NCBI GenBank assembly: GCA_027328825.1
Contig: DAHWTK010000001.1
Coordinates: forward strand, 1-64,000
DNA from: Nitrospirota bacterium
GTDB taxonomy: Bacteria; Nitrospirota; JACRHJ01
DNA: 64,000 nucleotides
Direction of reading: 5' to 3'
Under the pieces are notes generated by a model. It was given only the letters and a program-made list of their open reading frames with translations. It was not told the DNA's origin and did no database searches. Positions 46,147-55,243 of the stretch are shown piece after piece. Within the stretch, counting starts at the first letter, position 1. Every line of letters starts with the position of its first letter. Made by a program: the position numbers and the translations under genes.

Positions 46147-47502
46147 CTACAGGAGGTCGTACTTTTTCAGCTTGTTTATCAGCGTGGAGCGGCTTACACC
46201 CAGGAGTCGGGCGGCAAGGCTCTGGTTTCCGCGAGAGAAATCAATAGTCTTTTTTATATGGTCTTTTTCCAGCCTATCGAGCGAACACGGGGCTGAAGGA
46301 TTGTTTTGCTGCCCACTCTGGCCCATTTGCGCCTTCTTTTCGAGCAGTTCTCTGGGCAGATGTTCGGGGGTTATGGCCGGTCCTTGCGACAGTATAACGG
46401 CGCGCTCAATAACGTTCCTAAGCTCTCTTATGTTGCCCGGCCACGAGTAGGCGAGCAGGTAGCCTTCGCAATCTTCCGAGATTTCGGTTATATTCTTTTT
46501 AATCGCCGCGCTTTGCGAGAGAAAATACTTAGCCAGGTCGAGAACGTCGTTCTCCCTTGCCCTGAGCGGCGGCATATGCACAGGCATGACGCATAGCCTG
46601 TAGTAGAGATCTTCCCGGAAGTTTTTCCGGTTATCCGGGTCGGACAGCTCTTTGTTGGTTGCGGCCATTATTCGGACGTCCACCTTTATGTCCCTCGTCC
46701 CGCCTACTCTCCGGAATGTCTTGGTCTCTATTACCCTTAGAAGCTTCGGCTGAAGATTCATCGACAGTTCGGCTATCTCGTCCAGGAATACCGTCCCGCC
46801 GTCGGCTACTTCCAGAAGCCCCTTTTTCATTTCCTTCGCGTCGGTATAAGCGCCTCTTTCGTGCCCGAAAAGCTCGGATTCAAGAAGATGCTCCGACAAC
46901 GATGCACAGTTAATGTCCAGGAAAGGTTTGTCCTTCCTTGCGCTCAAGCCGTGAATGGTCCTTGCCGCAAGCTCCTTGCCGGTGCCGGATTCGCCGGTAA
47001 TCATTACCGTGGTATCCGGGTTTTCCGCGAGCAGTCCTATTATGAGCAGTATCTTATGAATTTCTCTGGAACTTCCTATAATACCAGCATGAGAGCCGCC
47101 ATGCCTCATTTTCAGGACCAGATTTTCCTTCTTGAGACCCTGCGTTTCCAACGCCCGTTCAACCGCTATCTCCAGGGCGTCGATGTCCACCGGTTTGGTA
47201 AGATAATCATAGGCCCCTTTCCGTATGGCCTGCACAGCATCGGGCAGATTGGCATAGCCCGTGAGCATTATGACCATGATGTCGGGCTGTTCGGCTTTTA
47301 TCATTTCAAGCGCCTGAAGCCCGGTTCCGTCCGGAAGCCTGTTGTCCAGAATGACCAGGTCTGGCCTGAGCGTCCATGCCAGCTTAAGTCCCTCCGCTAT
47401 AGTTGCGCCGGCCGATACGGAAAATCCTTTCCCGGTAAACAGGTAGCTTAGGGATTTGCGTATAGTCTCTTCGTCGTCTATTATCAATACCGAATGCGGC
47501 AT
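46147..47502 (-). CDS. NtrC-family sigma-54-dependent response regulator
   Basis: A transcription activator of RpoN promoters. The receiver (1-120) has phospho-acceptor D53 (LVILDNRLPDG). The AAA+ domain has Walker A GESGTGKE (170-177) and Walker B TVFLDEIAE (237-244). The sigma-54 contact loop reads GAYTDA (217-222) instead of GAFTGA. The C-terminus is a Fis-type helix-turn-helix (SLAARLLGVSRSTLINKLKKYDLL). A length of 451 residues is normal. It starts immediately at the end of the kinase gene, its likely partner, and lies upstream of the chemosensory operon. Confidence 0.94.
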   Translation of the reverse strand: MPHSVLIIDDEETIRKSLSYLFTGKGFSVSAGATIAEGLKLAWTLRPDLVILDNRLPDGTGLQALEMIKAEQPDIMVIMLTGYANLPDAVQAIRKGAYDYLTKPVDIDALEIAVERALETQGLKKENLVLKMRHGGSHAGIIGSSREIHKILLIIGLLAENPDTTVMITGESGTGKELAARTIHGLSARKDKPFLDINCASLSEHLLESELFGHERGAYTDAKEMKKGLLEVADGGTVFLDEIAELSMNLQPKLLRVIETKTFRRVGGTRDIKVDVRIMAATNKELSDPDNRKNFREDLYYRLCVMPVHMPPLRARENDVLDLAKYFLSQSAAIKKNITEISEDCEGYLLAYSWPGNIRELRNVIERAVILSQGPAITPEHLPRELLEKKAQMGQSGQQNNPSAPCSLDRLEKDHIKKTIDFSRGNQSLAARLLGVSRSTLINKLKKYDLL

Positions 47503-49242
47503 TTAAGTCCTTTCTGGTGTTACGGGGATATATGGTATGTCTATATTGACGCTCGTGCCCTGGCCCAAGAGGCTTTTTACTGCAATCGTTCCGCCGTGGT
47601 CTTCGATTATCTTGCGGCAGATGGCGAGTCCGATGCCGGTCCCCTTTTCCTTGGTGGTAAAGAAAAGGTCAAATACTTTAGGCAGGTCCGCCTCCGGTAT
47701 GCCTGCACCCTGGTCCGATATTGCTATTTTGATTGTATCGTCCGACCGGCTCGCTGAAATTCCCATTCTGCCGCCCTCATGTGAGGCGTCTATTGCGTTT
47801 ATCAGGAGATTCAGGAAAACCTGCCGTATCTGATTAAGATCAATCATAGCCATTTCTATGCCGGAACACTTTCTTACTACATTGAGACTTTTTTCGCTGA
47901 TTGCAACAAAATGAAATTCCAGGACGTTTTCTATAAGCGAACATATATCGACGGGCTGTCTATGCAGTTTTACTGTCCGGTTATACAGAAGCATATCTTC
48001 TACAAGCCGGTTCAGCCTGCTTGTCTCCGAGAGCATGGCCTGCACTAGCGGCCTGATAGGATTTTCGTCACTCGTTTCCCTTGCTATTATCTGTGCGACC
48101 GAGGTAATGCCGAAAAGCGGGTTTCTTATCTCGTGTGCGACGCCGGCCGCGACCTTCCCGACCGCCGCAAACCGCTCCTTCTCACGGAGATCGTCCTGGA
48201 GTTTTTTTATCTCGCTCAAATCCCTGAACACAATAATAAAACCTTCCGGATTCCCGTCCCTGGAAATAAGATGGTTGTTGTTGAAACCTACCGGGACGGC
48301 TCCTCTTGGCGTAAGAATTTCCACCTCGTCGCCTATTATCCGCGGCTTGACCTCCAGCATACCAGCCGCCTCCGGATAAATGAGCGTTATGTCCTTCCCG
48401 ATTATTGCCTCGCGGTCGCACCCCAATATCTCAGATCCGGAGATGTTTATCATTTTTACCTTGCCAGTCAGATCGGTAACGAGGAGCCCTGCGGCCATAT
48501 TGAAGATGATACTGTCAAGCAGATGCTCGTTTTTCTTTATTTTCCCCATGTTTTTTATATTGCTCATAAGACTTGCGGCGGAGTTGGCAAAAAGGTTCAG
48601 GGAGTTCAGATCATCCTGGGTTATGGGCTTTTTACTCACATGGTTGTCGGCGCATATAAGGCCGAAATTCCTTCCCATCGTATTCGTCTTGTATATCGGG
48701 CAGTTTCCGCAAATATCCATCCGGGAAAGCATGTTGTCGCTGCCGCGCAGCATTCTACAGCTATTTTCTATAACCCAGCAGGACAGAAGGGGACTGTTTC
48801 TTGACGGGCAATTCTCGTCATTGCATCCAAAATATTTCCAGCATATCAGTTGACGATTTTCCGGATTATATGTTACCAACGGAGCTACGGCTATCTCTGC
48901 GCCGCCGGAGCGCCCTTTTATTATTCCGCAAAGTGGCTTCGATGTTGTAAAAGCCTCGCTCTTGTCGAGTTTGAGTGCTTCGAGCCCGGACACCTCCAAC
49001 GGAGTCGACAGTTCTTCGCCTGCCGTGCTATGACATGCAGCGAGACGGCGGGTACCATCGCTATCGTCTATAAGCCACAGACATACCCTGTCGAACCCTA
49101 TGGCCTCCGCCACTGCCCAGACTGCTATATTGGCCGCCTCCTGCAAGTCGCCTGAAACTCTTACGCGGTTGGAAAACCAGTTAAGAATAAATAGCTGGTT
49201 CAGTTTTTTTTCGTATAAATCACCTGTCGATTTGAATGTCAA
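47503..49242 (-). CDS. GAF/PAS histidine kinase with two-CW cysteine insertion
   Basis: Cytoplasmic sensor kinase with no membrane segments. A GAF domain (about 25-228) contains an inserted cysteine segment with C134-W135, C140, C145-P146, C155-W156, C162, C178 and C181. A PAS domain covers about 240-345. HisKA follows with phospho-histidine H370 (GVAHEIRNPLFGI), then an ATPase domain (NLLINAIDASHEGG; DQGAGIP; GTGIGLAICRKIIEDHGG). It has 579 residues. It abuts the NtrC-type regulator and has its own sigma-54 promoter. The cysteines suggest redox, metal or Fe-S sensing; this is inferred. Confidence 0.92.
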   Translation of the reverse strand: MTFKSTGDLYEKKLNQLFILNWFSNRVRVSGDLQEAANIAVWAVAEAIGFDRVCLWLIDDSDGTRRLAACHSTAGEELSTPLEVSGLEALKLDKSEAFTTSKPLCGIIKGRSGGAEIAVAPLVTYNPENRQLICWKYFGCNDENCPSRNSPLLSCWVIENSCRMLRGSDNMLSRMDICGNCPIYKTNTMGRNFGLICADNHVSKKPITQDDLNSLNLFANSAASLMSNIKNMGKIKKNEHLLDSIIFNMAAGLLVTDLTGKVKMINISGSEILGCDREAIIGKDITLIYPEAAGMLEVKPRIIGDEVEILTPRGAVPVGFNNNHLISRDGNPEGFIIVFRDLSEIKKLQDDLREKERFAAVGKVAAGVAHEIRNPLFGITSVAQIIARETSDENPIRPLVQAMLSETSRLNRLVEDMLLYNRTVKLHRQPVDICSLIENVLEFHFVAISEKSLNVVRKCSGIEMAMIDLNQIRQVFLNLLINAIDASHEGGRMGISASRSDDTIKIAISDQGAGIPEADLPKVFDLFFTTKEKGTGIGLAICRKIIEDHGGTIAVKSLLGQGTSVNIDIPYIPVTPERT

Positions 49243-49308
49243 ATTACACTCCTTATAAAAATTATGCCTGTAAAAATAAGTTATTAATCAAATACTAATA
49301 GATGTTTA

Positions 49309-49328
49309 ATAATACCTTGTTGTATTAT
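49309..49328. promoter_or_regulatory. Palindrome at the kinase promoter
   Basis: A perfect 7-6-7 palindrome ATAATAC-N6-GTATTAT lies just downstream of the predicted sigma-54 start. Its half-site resembles that at 46124-46142 (AYAATAC / GTATTRT), though the spacer differs by one base. Confidence 0.4.
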
Positions 49329-49341
49329 CATTAATTTAGTA

Positions 49342-49357
49342 AGCAATAAATATGCCA
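49342..49357 (-). promoter_or_regulatory. Sigma-54 promoter of the kinase/NtrC pair
   Basis: The minus strand reads TGGCATATTTATTGCT, an exact GG-N10-GC match and nearly the same -24/-12 elements as at 46033-46048. The start site would be near 49331, about 90 bases before the kinase ATG (49242). The pair may thus regulate itself. Confidence 0.78.
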
Positions 49358-49489
49358 ATATGAGCGCGCCGAAAAACCGTGGCAATAATATCAGATCTGG
49401 CCTTTACGAATGGGTGGCAGAACAAAGTGTAATATATTAAGGTCGCCCGATTGGGAAAGTTCGTTCTCAGTAGATTCTACTGCTAATAG

Positions 49490-49505
49490 TGACAACTTAT
49501 TGTCA
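49490..49505. promoter_or_regulatory. TGACAA-CTTA-TTGTCA palindrome
   Basis: A perfect 6-4-6 inverted repeat about 140 bases upstream of the kinase sigma-54 promoter and about 130 before the tRNA promoter. It may be an activator or repressor site. No second copy was found near the other sigma-54 promoters. Confidence 0.35.
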
Positions 49506-49540
49506 AAACTGAATTATTAAGAAAAAACAAAGATTTCCCA

Positions 49541-49609
49541 GGCGGTATCGGGAATGGCGCAAAAAATACGCGAAAACGGGCTGTTTTGTGCAAAAATAGG
49601 GCGCGGGGA
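49541..49609. repeat. 69-base intergenic repeat, copy B
   Basis: Shares GGCGGTATCGGGAA, TTTTGTGCAAAAA and GCGGGGA with copy A (32529-32597) over the same total length. It lies directly before the tRNA-Leu promoter. The AT-rich 426-base gap 49243-49668 otherwise holds only the regulatory sites listed. Confidence 0.7.
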
Positions 49610-49622
49610 GAATTAAAAAATA

Positions 49623-49651
49623 TTGATTAAAATCACGGGCTATGATAAATT
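49623..49651 (+). promoter_or_regulatory. Likely promoter of tRNA-Leu
   Basis: TTGATT (49623-49628) and TAAATT (49646-49651) are 17 bases apart and end 17 bases before the mature tRNA. Confidence 0.5.
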
Positions 49652-49668
49652 TACAGATTCAAAGTTTC

Positions 49669-49751
49669 GCGAGAGTGGCGGAACTGGCAGACGCGCCGGA
49701 CTTAGGATCCGGTGGGCAACCATGGGGGTTCAAGTCCCCCCTCTCGCACCA
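49669..49751 (+). tRNA. tRNA-Leu (anticodon UAG), CCA encoded
   Basis: The acceptor arms GCGAGAG and CTCTCGC pair fully. The anticodon stem CCGGA/TCCGG encloses CTTAGGA with anticodon TAG at 49703-49705. A short variable arm and a T-arm GGGGG-TTCAAGT-CCCCC follow, and the 3' ACCA is encoded. It reads CUN leucine codons. The 303 bases to tig contain two TTGACA motifs (near 49873 and 49896) but no well-spaced -10. Confidence 0.97.
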
Positions 49752-50054
49752 TTTGATAAGCCTCGGGAAAACCTGATTGAATCGTATGCCAACCTGAATA
49801 ATCATCCCGGCATGCAACAGATTGGCGACGGGACACAAAAGGTTTTTTATTCTCCGTTATGCCATCCTTTAGTTGACAATCTCGGAATTTACCCTTGACA
49901 CTTTCAGTGTAATCATGGGATATTATATATTTAACAAAAAAAGGGCTATCTTTTGACTCCTGCCGGGCTTGCAACCTAATCAGGTCAGGAACGTTTTCCC
50001 AACTTATTGGAATTGAAGTAAAATCCGCATGTAACTTAAGGAGACCATGGCCAG

Positions 50055-51347
50055 ATGAAATTCGAGATTGAAGAACTCGCAAAGACCAGAAAACGCCTCA
50101 AGGTAGAGATATCCGCCGAGGACATAAACACCGCGCTTAACAAGGCGTATGCGGAACTGAACAAGTCCGTGAAAATAGAAGGTTTTCGCCCCGGACATGC
50201 CCCCAGGGGAATCCTCGAGAAAAAATATGGCAAGAGCGTCGAGGCGGACGTCATAGAGAGGATAATACCGGTAAATTACTTACAGGCCGTCCGGGAGTCC
50301 GGCATCGTTCCTGTTGACGAGCCGAAGTTTTCTGAAAACGATTTCAGGATAAAAAAGGGAGAGCCGCTTTCCTTTACCGCGGAGGTGGAGGTCAGGCCGG
50401 ATATTTCCTTGAATTATAGCGACATAGAAGTCCCGGAGGAGGAGCTTTCCGTCTCGGACGAGGAACTTTCCTCGGCCCTTGAGGAGTTGCGGGACGTAAA
50501 TTCCACCCTCGAAGCGGTGGCTGAGGACCGTCCTGCCGCAGAGGGAGATTTCGCCGTAATAGATTTTGAAGGGTTCATAAACGGGGCTCCCATACCGGGT
50601 GGAAAGGCCGAAAACTACCCCTTGAACCTGGGTTCCGGGAGCTTCATTCCGGGCTTCGAGGAGCAGGCGACGGGGATGAAAAAGGGGGAGGAAAAGGAAA
50701 TTACCGTAACGTTTCCCGAGAGTTATAAAAGTGCAGACCTCGCCGGGAAGGAAGCGGTCTTCAAGATAGCCCTGAAGGACATAAAAAAGAAAATCCTCCC
50801 TGAGCTCGACGATGAATTCGCTAAGGACACAAGGATTGCCGAAAGCCTGGAGGAAATGAAGTCAAAGGTGCGCGAAGACATTCTTGGCATAAAACGCCGA
50901 AACCAGGCCGAGAGGCAAAAAGACAGGATAATGGAGGAACTCGGGAAGCGGCACGACTTCGAACTGCCCCAGTCCCTGGTGGACAGGGAGACAGGCTCCC
51001 TGAAGGCAAAGAAGCGCCGGGAACTTATGTCTTCGGGCCTCAAGCCGGAGGAAGCCGGGGCCGAGATGAAGCGATTCGAAGAGGAGGCCGTGAAAATGGC
51101 CTCCGAGAGGGTGAAGGTGTCCCTGGTCCTTGCCGCAATATCGGACAGGGAAGGCGTCCGGGTTTCGGACCAGGAACTCGATTTGGGCATACAGCGCCTG
51201 GCGGCCCAGACGGGGCATAACCCCAGGGATTTAAAAGAGCTTTATATGCGGCGGGAAGGCGGCATGGAAGCCCTGCGCGGTATGCTTGGGGAAGATAAAA
51301 CGCTTGAGCTCGTGCTCTCGCAGGCAAAAAGGGTCAAGGCCGCCTGA
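50055..51347 (+). CDS. tig: Trigger factor
   Basis: Ribosome-associated chaperone with prolyl isomerase activity. The N-terminal ribosome-binding loop reads GFRPGHAPRGIL (usually GFRxGKxP; here H replaces K). The FKBP-type domain begins about residue 150 (GDFAVIDFEGFINGAPIPGGKAENY) with LGSGSFIPGFEEQATGMKKGEEKEI. The rest is the long helical substrate-binding part. A length of 430 residues is normal. AAGGAG lies 11 bases upstream, and a tiny ATG-GCC-AGA-TGA overlaps the start (50047-50058). The usual tig-clpP-clpX order follows. Confidence 0.96.
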   Translation: MKFEIEELAKTRKRLKVEISAEDINTALNKAYAELNKSVKIEGFRPGHAPRGILEKKYGKSVEADVIERIIPVNYLQAVRESGIVPVDEPKFSENDFRIKKGEPLSFTAEVEVRPDISLNYSDIEVPEEELSVSDEELSSALEELRDVNSTLEAVAEDRPAAEGDFAVIDFEGFINGAPIPGGKAENYPLNLGSGSFIPGFEEQATGMKKGEEKEITVTFPESYKSADLAGKEAVFKIALKDIKKKILPELDDEFAKDTRIAESLEEMKSKVREDILGIKRRNQAERQKDRIMEELGKRHDFELPQSLVDRETGSLKAKKRRELMSSGLKPEEAGAEMKRFEEEAVKMASERVKVSLVLAAISDREGVRVSDQELDLGIQRLAAQTGHNPRDLKELYMRREGGMEALRGMLGEDKTLELVLSQAKRVKAA

Positions 51348-51473
51348 AAATTTACCAAAAATCCTTTTTTAAGGTAAAATTAAATCAGGCAATCGTTGCT
51401 TTTATGCGGTATTTGGTTTAAAATACATTAGGAATTATTTCCAATAATAAAAATCGCATTCCCGGAGGGTTTA

Positions 51474-52073
51474 ATGCTCATCCCGTATGTCATAGAGCAG
51501 ACCGCGCGTGGCGAAAGGGCCTACGATATTTACTCCCGTCTGCTCAAGGACAGGATTATATTCCTTGGGACAGCAATCGACGACGAAGTCGCCAACGCCG
51601 TGATAGCCCAGCTGCTTTTCCTCGAGGCCGACGACCCGGACAAGGAAATCCATCTGTATATAAACAGCCCCGGCGGGGTGGTAACAGCCGGGCTTGCGAT
51701 ATTCGACACGATGAATTACGTCCGCGCCCCGGTATCCACGATATGCCTGGGTCAGGCCGCCAGCATGGGCGCGCTTCTTCTTGCCGCGGGCGAGAAGGGC
51801 AGAAGGTTCAGCCTGCCGAATTCGCGTATTATGATACATCAGCCATCGGCGGGTTTCCAGGGCCAGGCGACGGACATAGACATCCACGCAAGAGAGATAC
51901 TCAGGATGAAGGAGGCCCTGAACCAGATACTAGCCAGGGCTACCGGCCAGGACATCGGAAAAATCGCTATAGACACGGACCGGGATTTCTTTATGAGCGG
52001 TATGCAGGCTAAGGAGTATGGCCTTATCGACGCCGTAATCGAGAGACTGCCCGAAGGGCCGGGAAAATTGTAA
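51474..52073 (+). CDS. clpP: ATP-dependent Clp protease proteolytic subunit
   Basis: Serine peptidase that forms two stacked seven-member rings with ClpX. The triad is S97 ([14 protein letters not shown]), H122 (IMIHQPSAG) and D171 (DTDRDFF). The N-terminus [30 protein letters not shown] is canonical; 199 residues. GGAGGG lies four bases before the ATG. It is separated from tig by 126 bases and from clpX by about 100. Confidence 0.97.
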   Translation: MLIPYVIEQTARGERAYDIYSRLLKDRIIFLGTAIDDEVANAVIAQLLFLEADDPDKEIHLYINSPGGVVTAGLAIFDTMNYVRAPVSTICLGQAASMGALLLAAGEKGRRFSLPNSRIMIHQPSAGFQGQATDIDIHAREILRMKEALNQILARATGQDIGKIAIDTDRDFFMSGMQAKEYGLIDAVIERLPEGPGKL

Positions 52074-52089
52074 ATACATTTGATTCCTT

Positions 52090-52122
52090 CTCCCTCTCCT
52101 CTCGCTTAGGAGGGCCAGGGAG
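52090..52122. repeat. CTCCCT...AGGGAG palindromic element between clpP and clpX
   Basis: Nested stems CTCCCT/AGGGAG (52090-52095 with 52117-52122) and CTCCT/AGGAG (52096-52100 with 52108-52112). It resembles the palindrome at 24534-24556. It has no T-run, so it is not a typical terminator. Confidence 0.5.
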
Positions 52123-52176
52123 AGGGTAAATTATAGCGGCGCCAGCAATAATCTGTAGCAGGAGGTTTTTTACGGT

Positions 52177-53433
52177 ATGGAGAAGAAAACGGATAACGAC
52201 AAGGCTATCCATCATTGTTCGTTTTGCGGGAAAAGCCAGGACGAGGTCAGGAAGCTTATAGCCGGCCCCACAGTCTTTATCTGCGACGAGTGCATAGAGC
52301 TTTGCAACGACATTGTTGCGGAGGAGTGGGACGAGGAACGCGCCGCGGGTCAGCCGAAACTCCCGAAGCCCGCGGAGATAAAGCGGTTCCTGGACGAATA
52401 CGTCATAGGCCAGGAAAGGGCCAAGAAGATTCTTTCCGTCGCCGTGCATAACCACTACAAGCGCATATCCACACCCGTGACGGAGCTGGACGACGTGGAG
52501 CTCCAGAAGTCCAACATCCTGCTTATAGGCCCGACAGGCGTGGGCAAGACGCTTCTCGCCCAGACGCTGGCCCGGATGCTCGACGTGCCGTTCACCATAG
52601 CGGACGCTACCACCCTCACGGAGGCGGGCTATGTCGGCGAGGACGTCGAGAATATTGTCCTTAAGCTCCTTCAGGCGGCGGATTACGATGCCGAGCGCGC
52701 TCAGAGAGGCATAATCTACATCGACGAGATAGACAAGATCTCCCGGAAGTCGGAGAACCCGTCCATTACCCGCGACGTCTCCGGCGAAGGAGTCCAGCAG
52801 GCGCTTCTGAAGATTATCGAAGGCACGGTGGCCTCCGTACCGCCGCAGGGCGGCAGGAAACACCCGCACCAGGAGTTCATACAGGTCGATACCTCGAACA
52901 TTCTCTTCATCTGCGGCGGCGCGTTCGTGGGGCTCGACAAGATAATCGAGCACCGGGGCGGCGAGAAGGTCATGGGCTTCGGCGCGGAGGTGCATTCTAA
53001 AAAAGAGAGAAAAATCGGCGAGATACTGGCGCAGGTGCAGCCGGAAGACCTGCTGAAGTTCGGCATGATACCGGAGTTCATAGGCAGGGTGCCGGTCATA
53101 GCCACACTCGTGGAGCTTGACGAAGAGGCCCTGGTAGCCATCCTCACAGAACCCAAGAACTCGCTCATAAAGCAGTATCAGAAGCTTATGACGATGGAGG
53201 GCGTGAAACTCCGTTTCACGGACGGCGCGATGAAGGCAATCGCCAAGAAGGCCGTCCAGAGAAAGACCGGCGCGAGGGGCCTTCGGGCGATACTCGAAGA
53301 GGTCATGCTCGACCTCATGTACGATGTGCCATCCCAGCAGAATGTAAAGGAAGTCGTGATAAACGAGGAGGTAATCAACAGCCGCGAGCCGGCGATTCTC
53401 CTCTACGAAAAAGAGGAAAAAGAGGCCTCCTGA
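52177..53433 (+). CDS. clpX: Clp protease ATP-binding subunit ClpX
   Basis: AAA+ unfoldase that feeds ClpP. The N-terminal zinc-binding domain has C14-x2-C17 and C36-x2-C39. Walker A is GPTGVGKT, Walker B is [10 protein letters not shown], the pore loop is YVGEDVEN, and the ClpP-docking loop IGF is replaced by a similar hydrophobic segment (VMGFGAEV). The C-terminal domain is complete; 418 residues. An intrinsic terminator follows. Confidence 0.97.
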   Translation: MEKKTDNDKAIHHCSFCGKSQDEVRKLIAGPTVFICDECIELCNDIVAEEWDEERAAGQPKLPKPAEIKRFLDEYVIGQERAKKILSVAVHNHYKRISTPVTELDDVELQKSNILLIGPTGVGKTLLAQTLARMLDVPFTIADATTLTEAGYVGEDVENIVLKLLQAADYDAERAQRGIIYIDEIDKISRKSENPSITRDVSGEGVQQALLKIIEGTVASVPPQGGRKHPHQEFIQVDTSNILFICGGAFVGLDKIIEHRGGEKVMGFGAEVHSKKERKIGEILAQVQPEDLLKFGMIPEFIGRVPVIATLVELDEEALVAILTEPKNSLIKQYQKLMTMEGVKLRFTDGAMKAIAKKAVQRKTGARGLRAILEEVMLDLMYDVPSQQNVKEVVINEEVINSREPAILLYEKEEKEAS

Positions 53434-53487
53434 GGCCAATCCGCGAGGGGCATTTCATGGCCCCGGCCAGCCGTTATCACTCAAAAC

Positions 53488-53518
53488 AAAACCCCGCCTT
53501 TTTCAGGCGGGGTTTTTT
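53488..53518. terminator. Bidirectional intrinsic terminator between clpX and hcp
   Basis: Arms AAAACCCCGCC and GGCGGGGTTTT pair around a seven-base loop, with T-runs in both directions. It serves the converging clpX (+) and hcp (-). Confidence 0.9.
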
Positions 53519-53545
53519 GTCTGCCGGTAAACAATGGCGACAGGC

Positions 53546-55138
53546 TTACTGCCCGAGCATTGCCTTCAAGTCCGCTTCGGGGGTGGTAATCGGCATGATA
53601 TTGAATTTCTCCACGAGCGCACCGGCGACGTTCGGCGAAAGAAACGCCGGGAGCGACGGCCCTATGCGGATGTTCTTTATGCCGAGGTTCAGAAGTGTCA
53701 GGAGTATGGACACGGCCTTCTGCTCGTACCACGAAAGCACAAGCGAGAGCGGCAGGTCGTTTACGCCGACTCCGAACGCCTCGGCAAGCGCCACGGCTAT
53801 CTTTACCGCGGAGTAGGCGTCGTTGCACTGGCCGATGTCGAGCAGCCTCGGTATCCCGCCTATGTCTCCGAATTCGAGCTTGTTGAAGCGGTATTTCCCG
53901 CAGGCAAGCGTAAGGATTACGGAGTCTCTGGGCGCGGCCATAGCCAGTTCGGTATAGTAATTTCTGCCGGATTTTGCGCCGTCGCAGCCGCCTATCAGGA
54001 AGAAATGCTTTATTTTCCCGGCCTTGACGGCGTCGATTACCTGCCCGGCGACACCCATTACGGTATTCCTGCCGAAACCCGTAAGTATCGTCTGCTCAGG
54101 GGCGTCTGCGGCAAATCCCGGGGCTTTCATGGCCGCATCGATAACGGCTGAGAAGTCCCTGTCCTTTATGTGCGTAACGCCCGGCATGGCGACAAGCCCT
54201 GTCGTGAATATCCGGCTCTGGTAGCTCTCGCGGGGCTTCTGGATGCAGTTTGTCGTCATGACGACGGCGCCGGGGAATGCATCGAATTCCTTAACCTGGT
54301 CCTGCCAGGCCCCGCCGTAGTTTCCCGCAAGGTGCGGGTATTTCTTGAGGCCCGGATATCCGTGCGCGGGGAGCATCTCTCCGTGCGTGTATATGTTTAT
54401 ACCTTTGCCCTCGGTCTGTTTCAGGAGTTCTTCAAGGTCTTTCAAGTCATGCCCGGATATGACTATCGCCTTGCCCTTCACAGGCGTTACCCGCACTTTC
54501 GCGGGAACGGGGTGGCCGTATGCGCCCGTATTTGCGCCGTCCAGAAGCTCCATGGCCCGCAGGTTCACCGCCCCTGCCTGCATGGCAAGCTCGAAGAGCC
54601 TCTCCGCAGTCTGTTTTTCTTCGGCCAGATAGCTCATGGCGTCGTGTATGAAGCGAAATACATCCGCGTCCGTCTGCCCGAGGATATAGGCGTGGTCGGC
54701 ATAAGCGGCTATTCCCTTTACGCCGTAGGTGACAAGCTCCTGAAGCGAGGATATGTCCTCGCCGTATTTCTCTCTGCGCGCGGTTATGGACACGGGGGAA
54801 CCAGGAGCGAGCGTCTCCGGCTTTCCGCCAGCCGCCTCGCACATGGCCTTCGCCCTTGCCTTCATCTCGCCGGCCTTTTTAAGCCAGGCATCGAGGCGGA
54901 CGGGGTCGAAATTTACATTGGTAAGGGTGGAGAAAAGGGCCTCCGCCACGAAAACGTCCACTTCTTCGTCCCTTTTGCCGGCTTTCGCGGCGCGGGAGGC
55001 GTATTGCGATATGCCTTTGACGGCGGAAACCAATTCATCTTGAAGCAAGGCGGTATTTTCGTCCTTGCCGCATACTCCCTTGACCGTGCAGCCGGTTCCC
55101 TTGGCGGCCTGTTCGCACTGGTAGCAGAACATTCCCAT
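53546..55138 (-). CDS. hcp: Hybrid-cluster protein (hydroxylamine reductase)
   Basis: Hcp reduces nitric oxide or hydroxylamine and belongs to nitrosative-stress defence in anaerobes. The N-terminal cluster ligands are C5-x2-C8-x8-C17-x5-C23. Hybrid-cluster ligands occur in TNCIQKP, GGCDGAKSGRNYYTE, LACGKYRFN and DIGQCNDAYSA. A length of 530 residues is usual for the class I form. No hcr reductase gene is adjacent and no clear FNR/HcpR palindrome is seen in the 105-base leader. Confidence 0.95.
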   Translation of the reverse strand: MGMFCYQCEQAAKGTGCTVKGVCGKDENTALLQDELVSAVKGISQYASRAAKAGKRDEEVDVFVAEALFSTLTNVNFDPVRLDAWLKKAGEMKARAKAMCEAAGGKPETLAPGSPVSITARREKYGEDISSLQELVTYGVKGIAAYADHAYILGQTDADVFRFIHDAMSYLAEEKQTAERLFELAMQAGAVNLRAMELLDGANTGAYGHPVPAKVRVTPVKGKAIVISGHDLKDLEELLKQTEGKGINIYTHGEMLPAHGYPGLKKYPHLAGNYGGAWQDQVKEFDAFPGAVVMTTNCIQKPRESYQSRIFTTGLVAMPGVTHIKDRDFSAVIDAAMKAPGFAADAPEQTILTGFGRNTVMGVAGQVIDAVKAGKIKHFFLIGGCDGAKSGRNYYTELAMAAPRDSVILTLACGKYRFNKLEFGDIGGIPRLLDIGQCNDAYSAVKIAVALAEAFGVGVNDLPLSLVLSWYEQKAVSILLTLLNLGIKNIRIGPSLPAFLSPNVAGALVEKFNIMPITTPEADLKAMLGQ

Positions 55139-55243
55139 TAGTCGTCTCCTTTGTTGCGGGTTAAATTTTATGAAATATTAGCACGGAAGGAGTCCGTCTG
55201 CACTGAACGGGCGTCAACAAAAAATATGATAGATGTCAGTAAA

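Noticed and set aside
52024..53439. 471-codon open frame on the minus strand opposite clpX
   Set aside because: It mirrors clpX codon by codon, has no family motifs and no ribosome site. clpX is certain, so this is a composition shadow.
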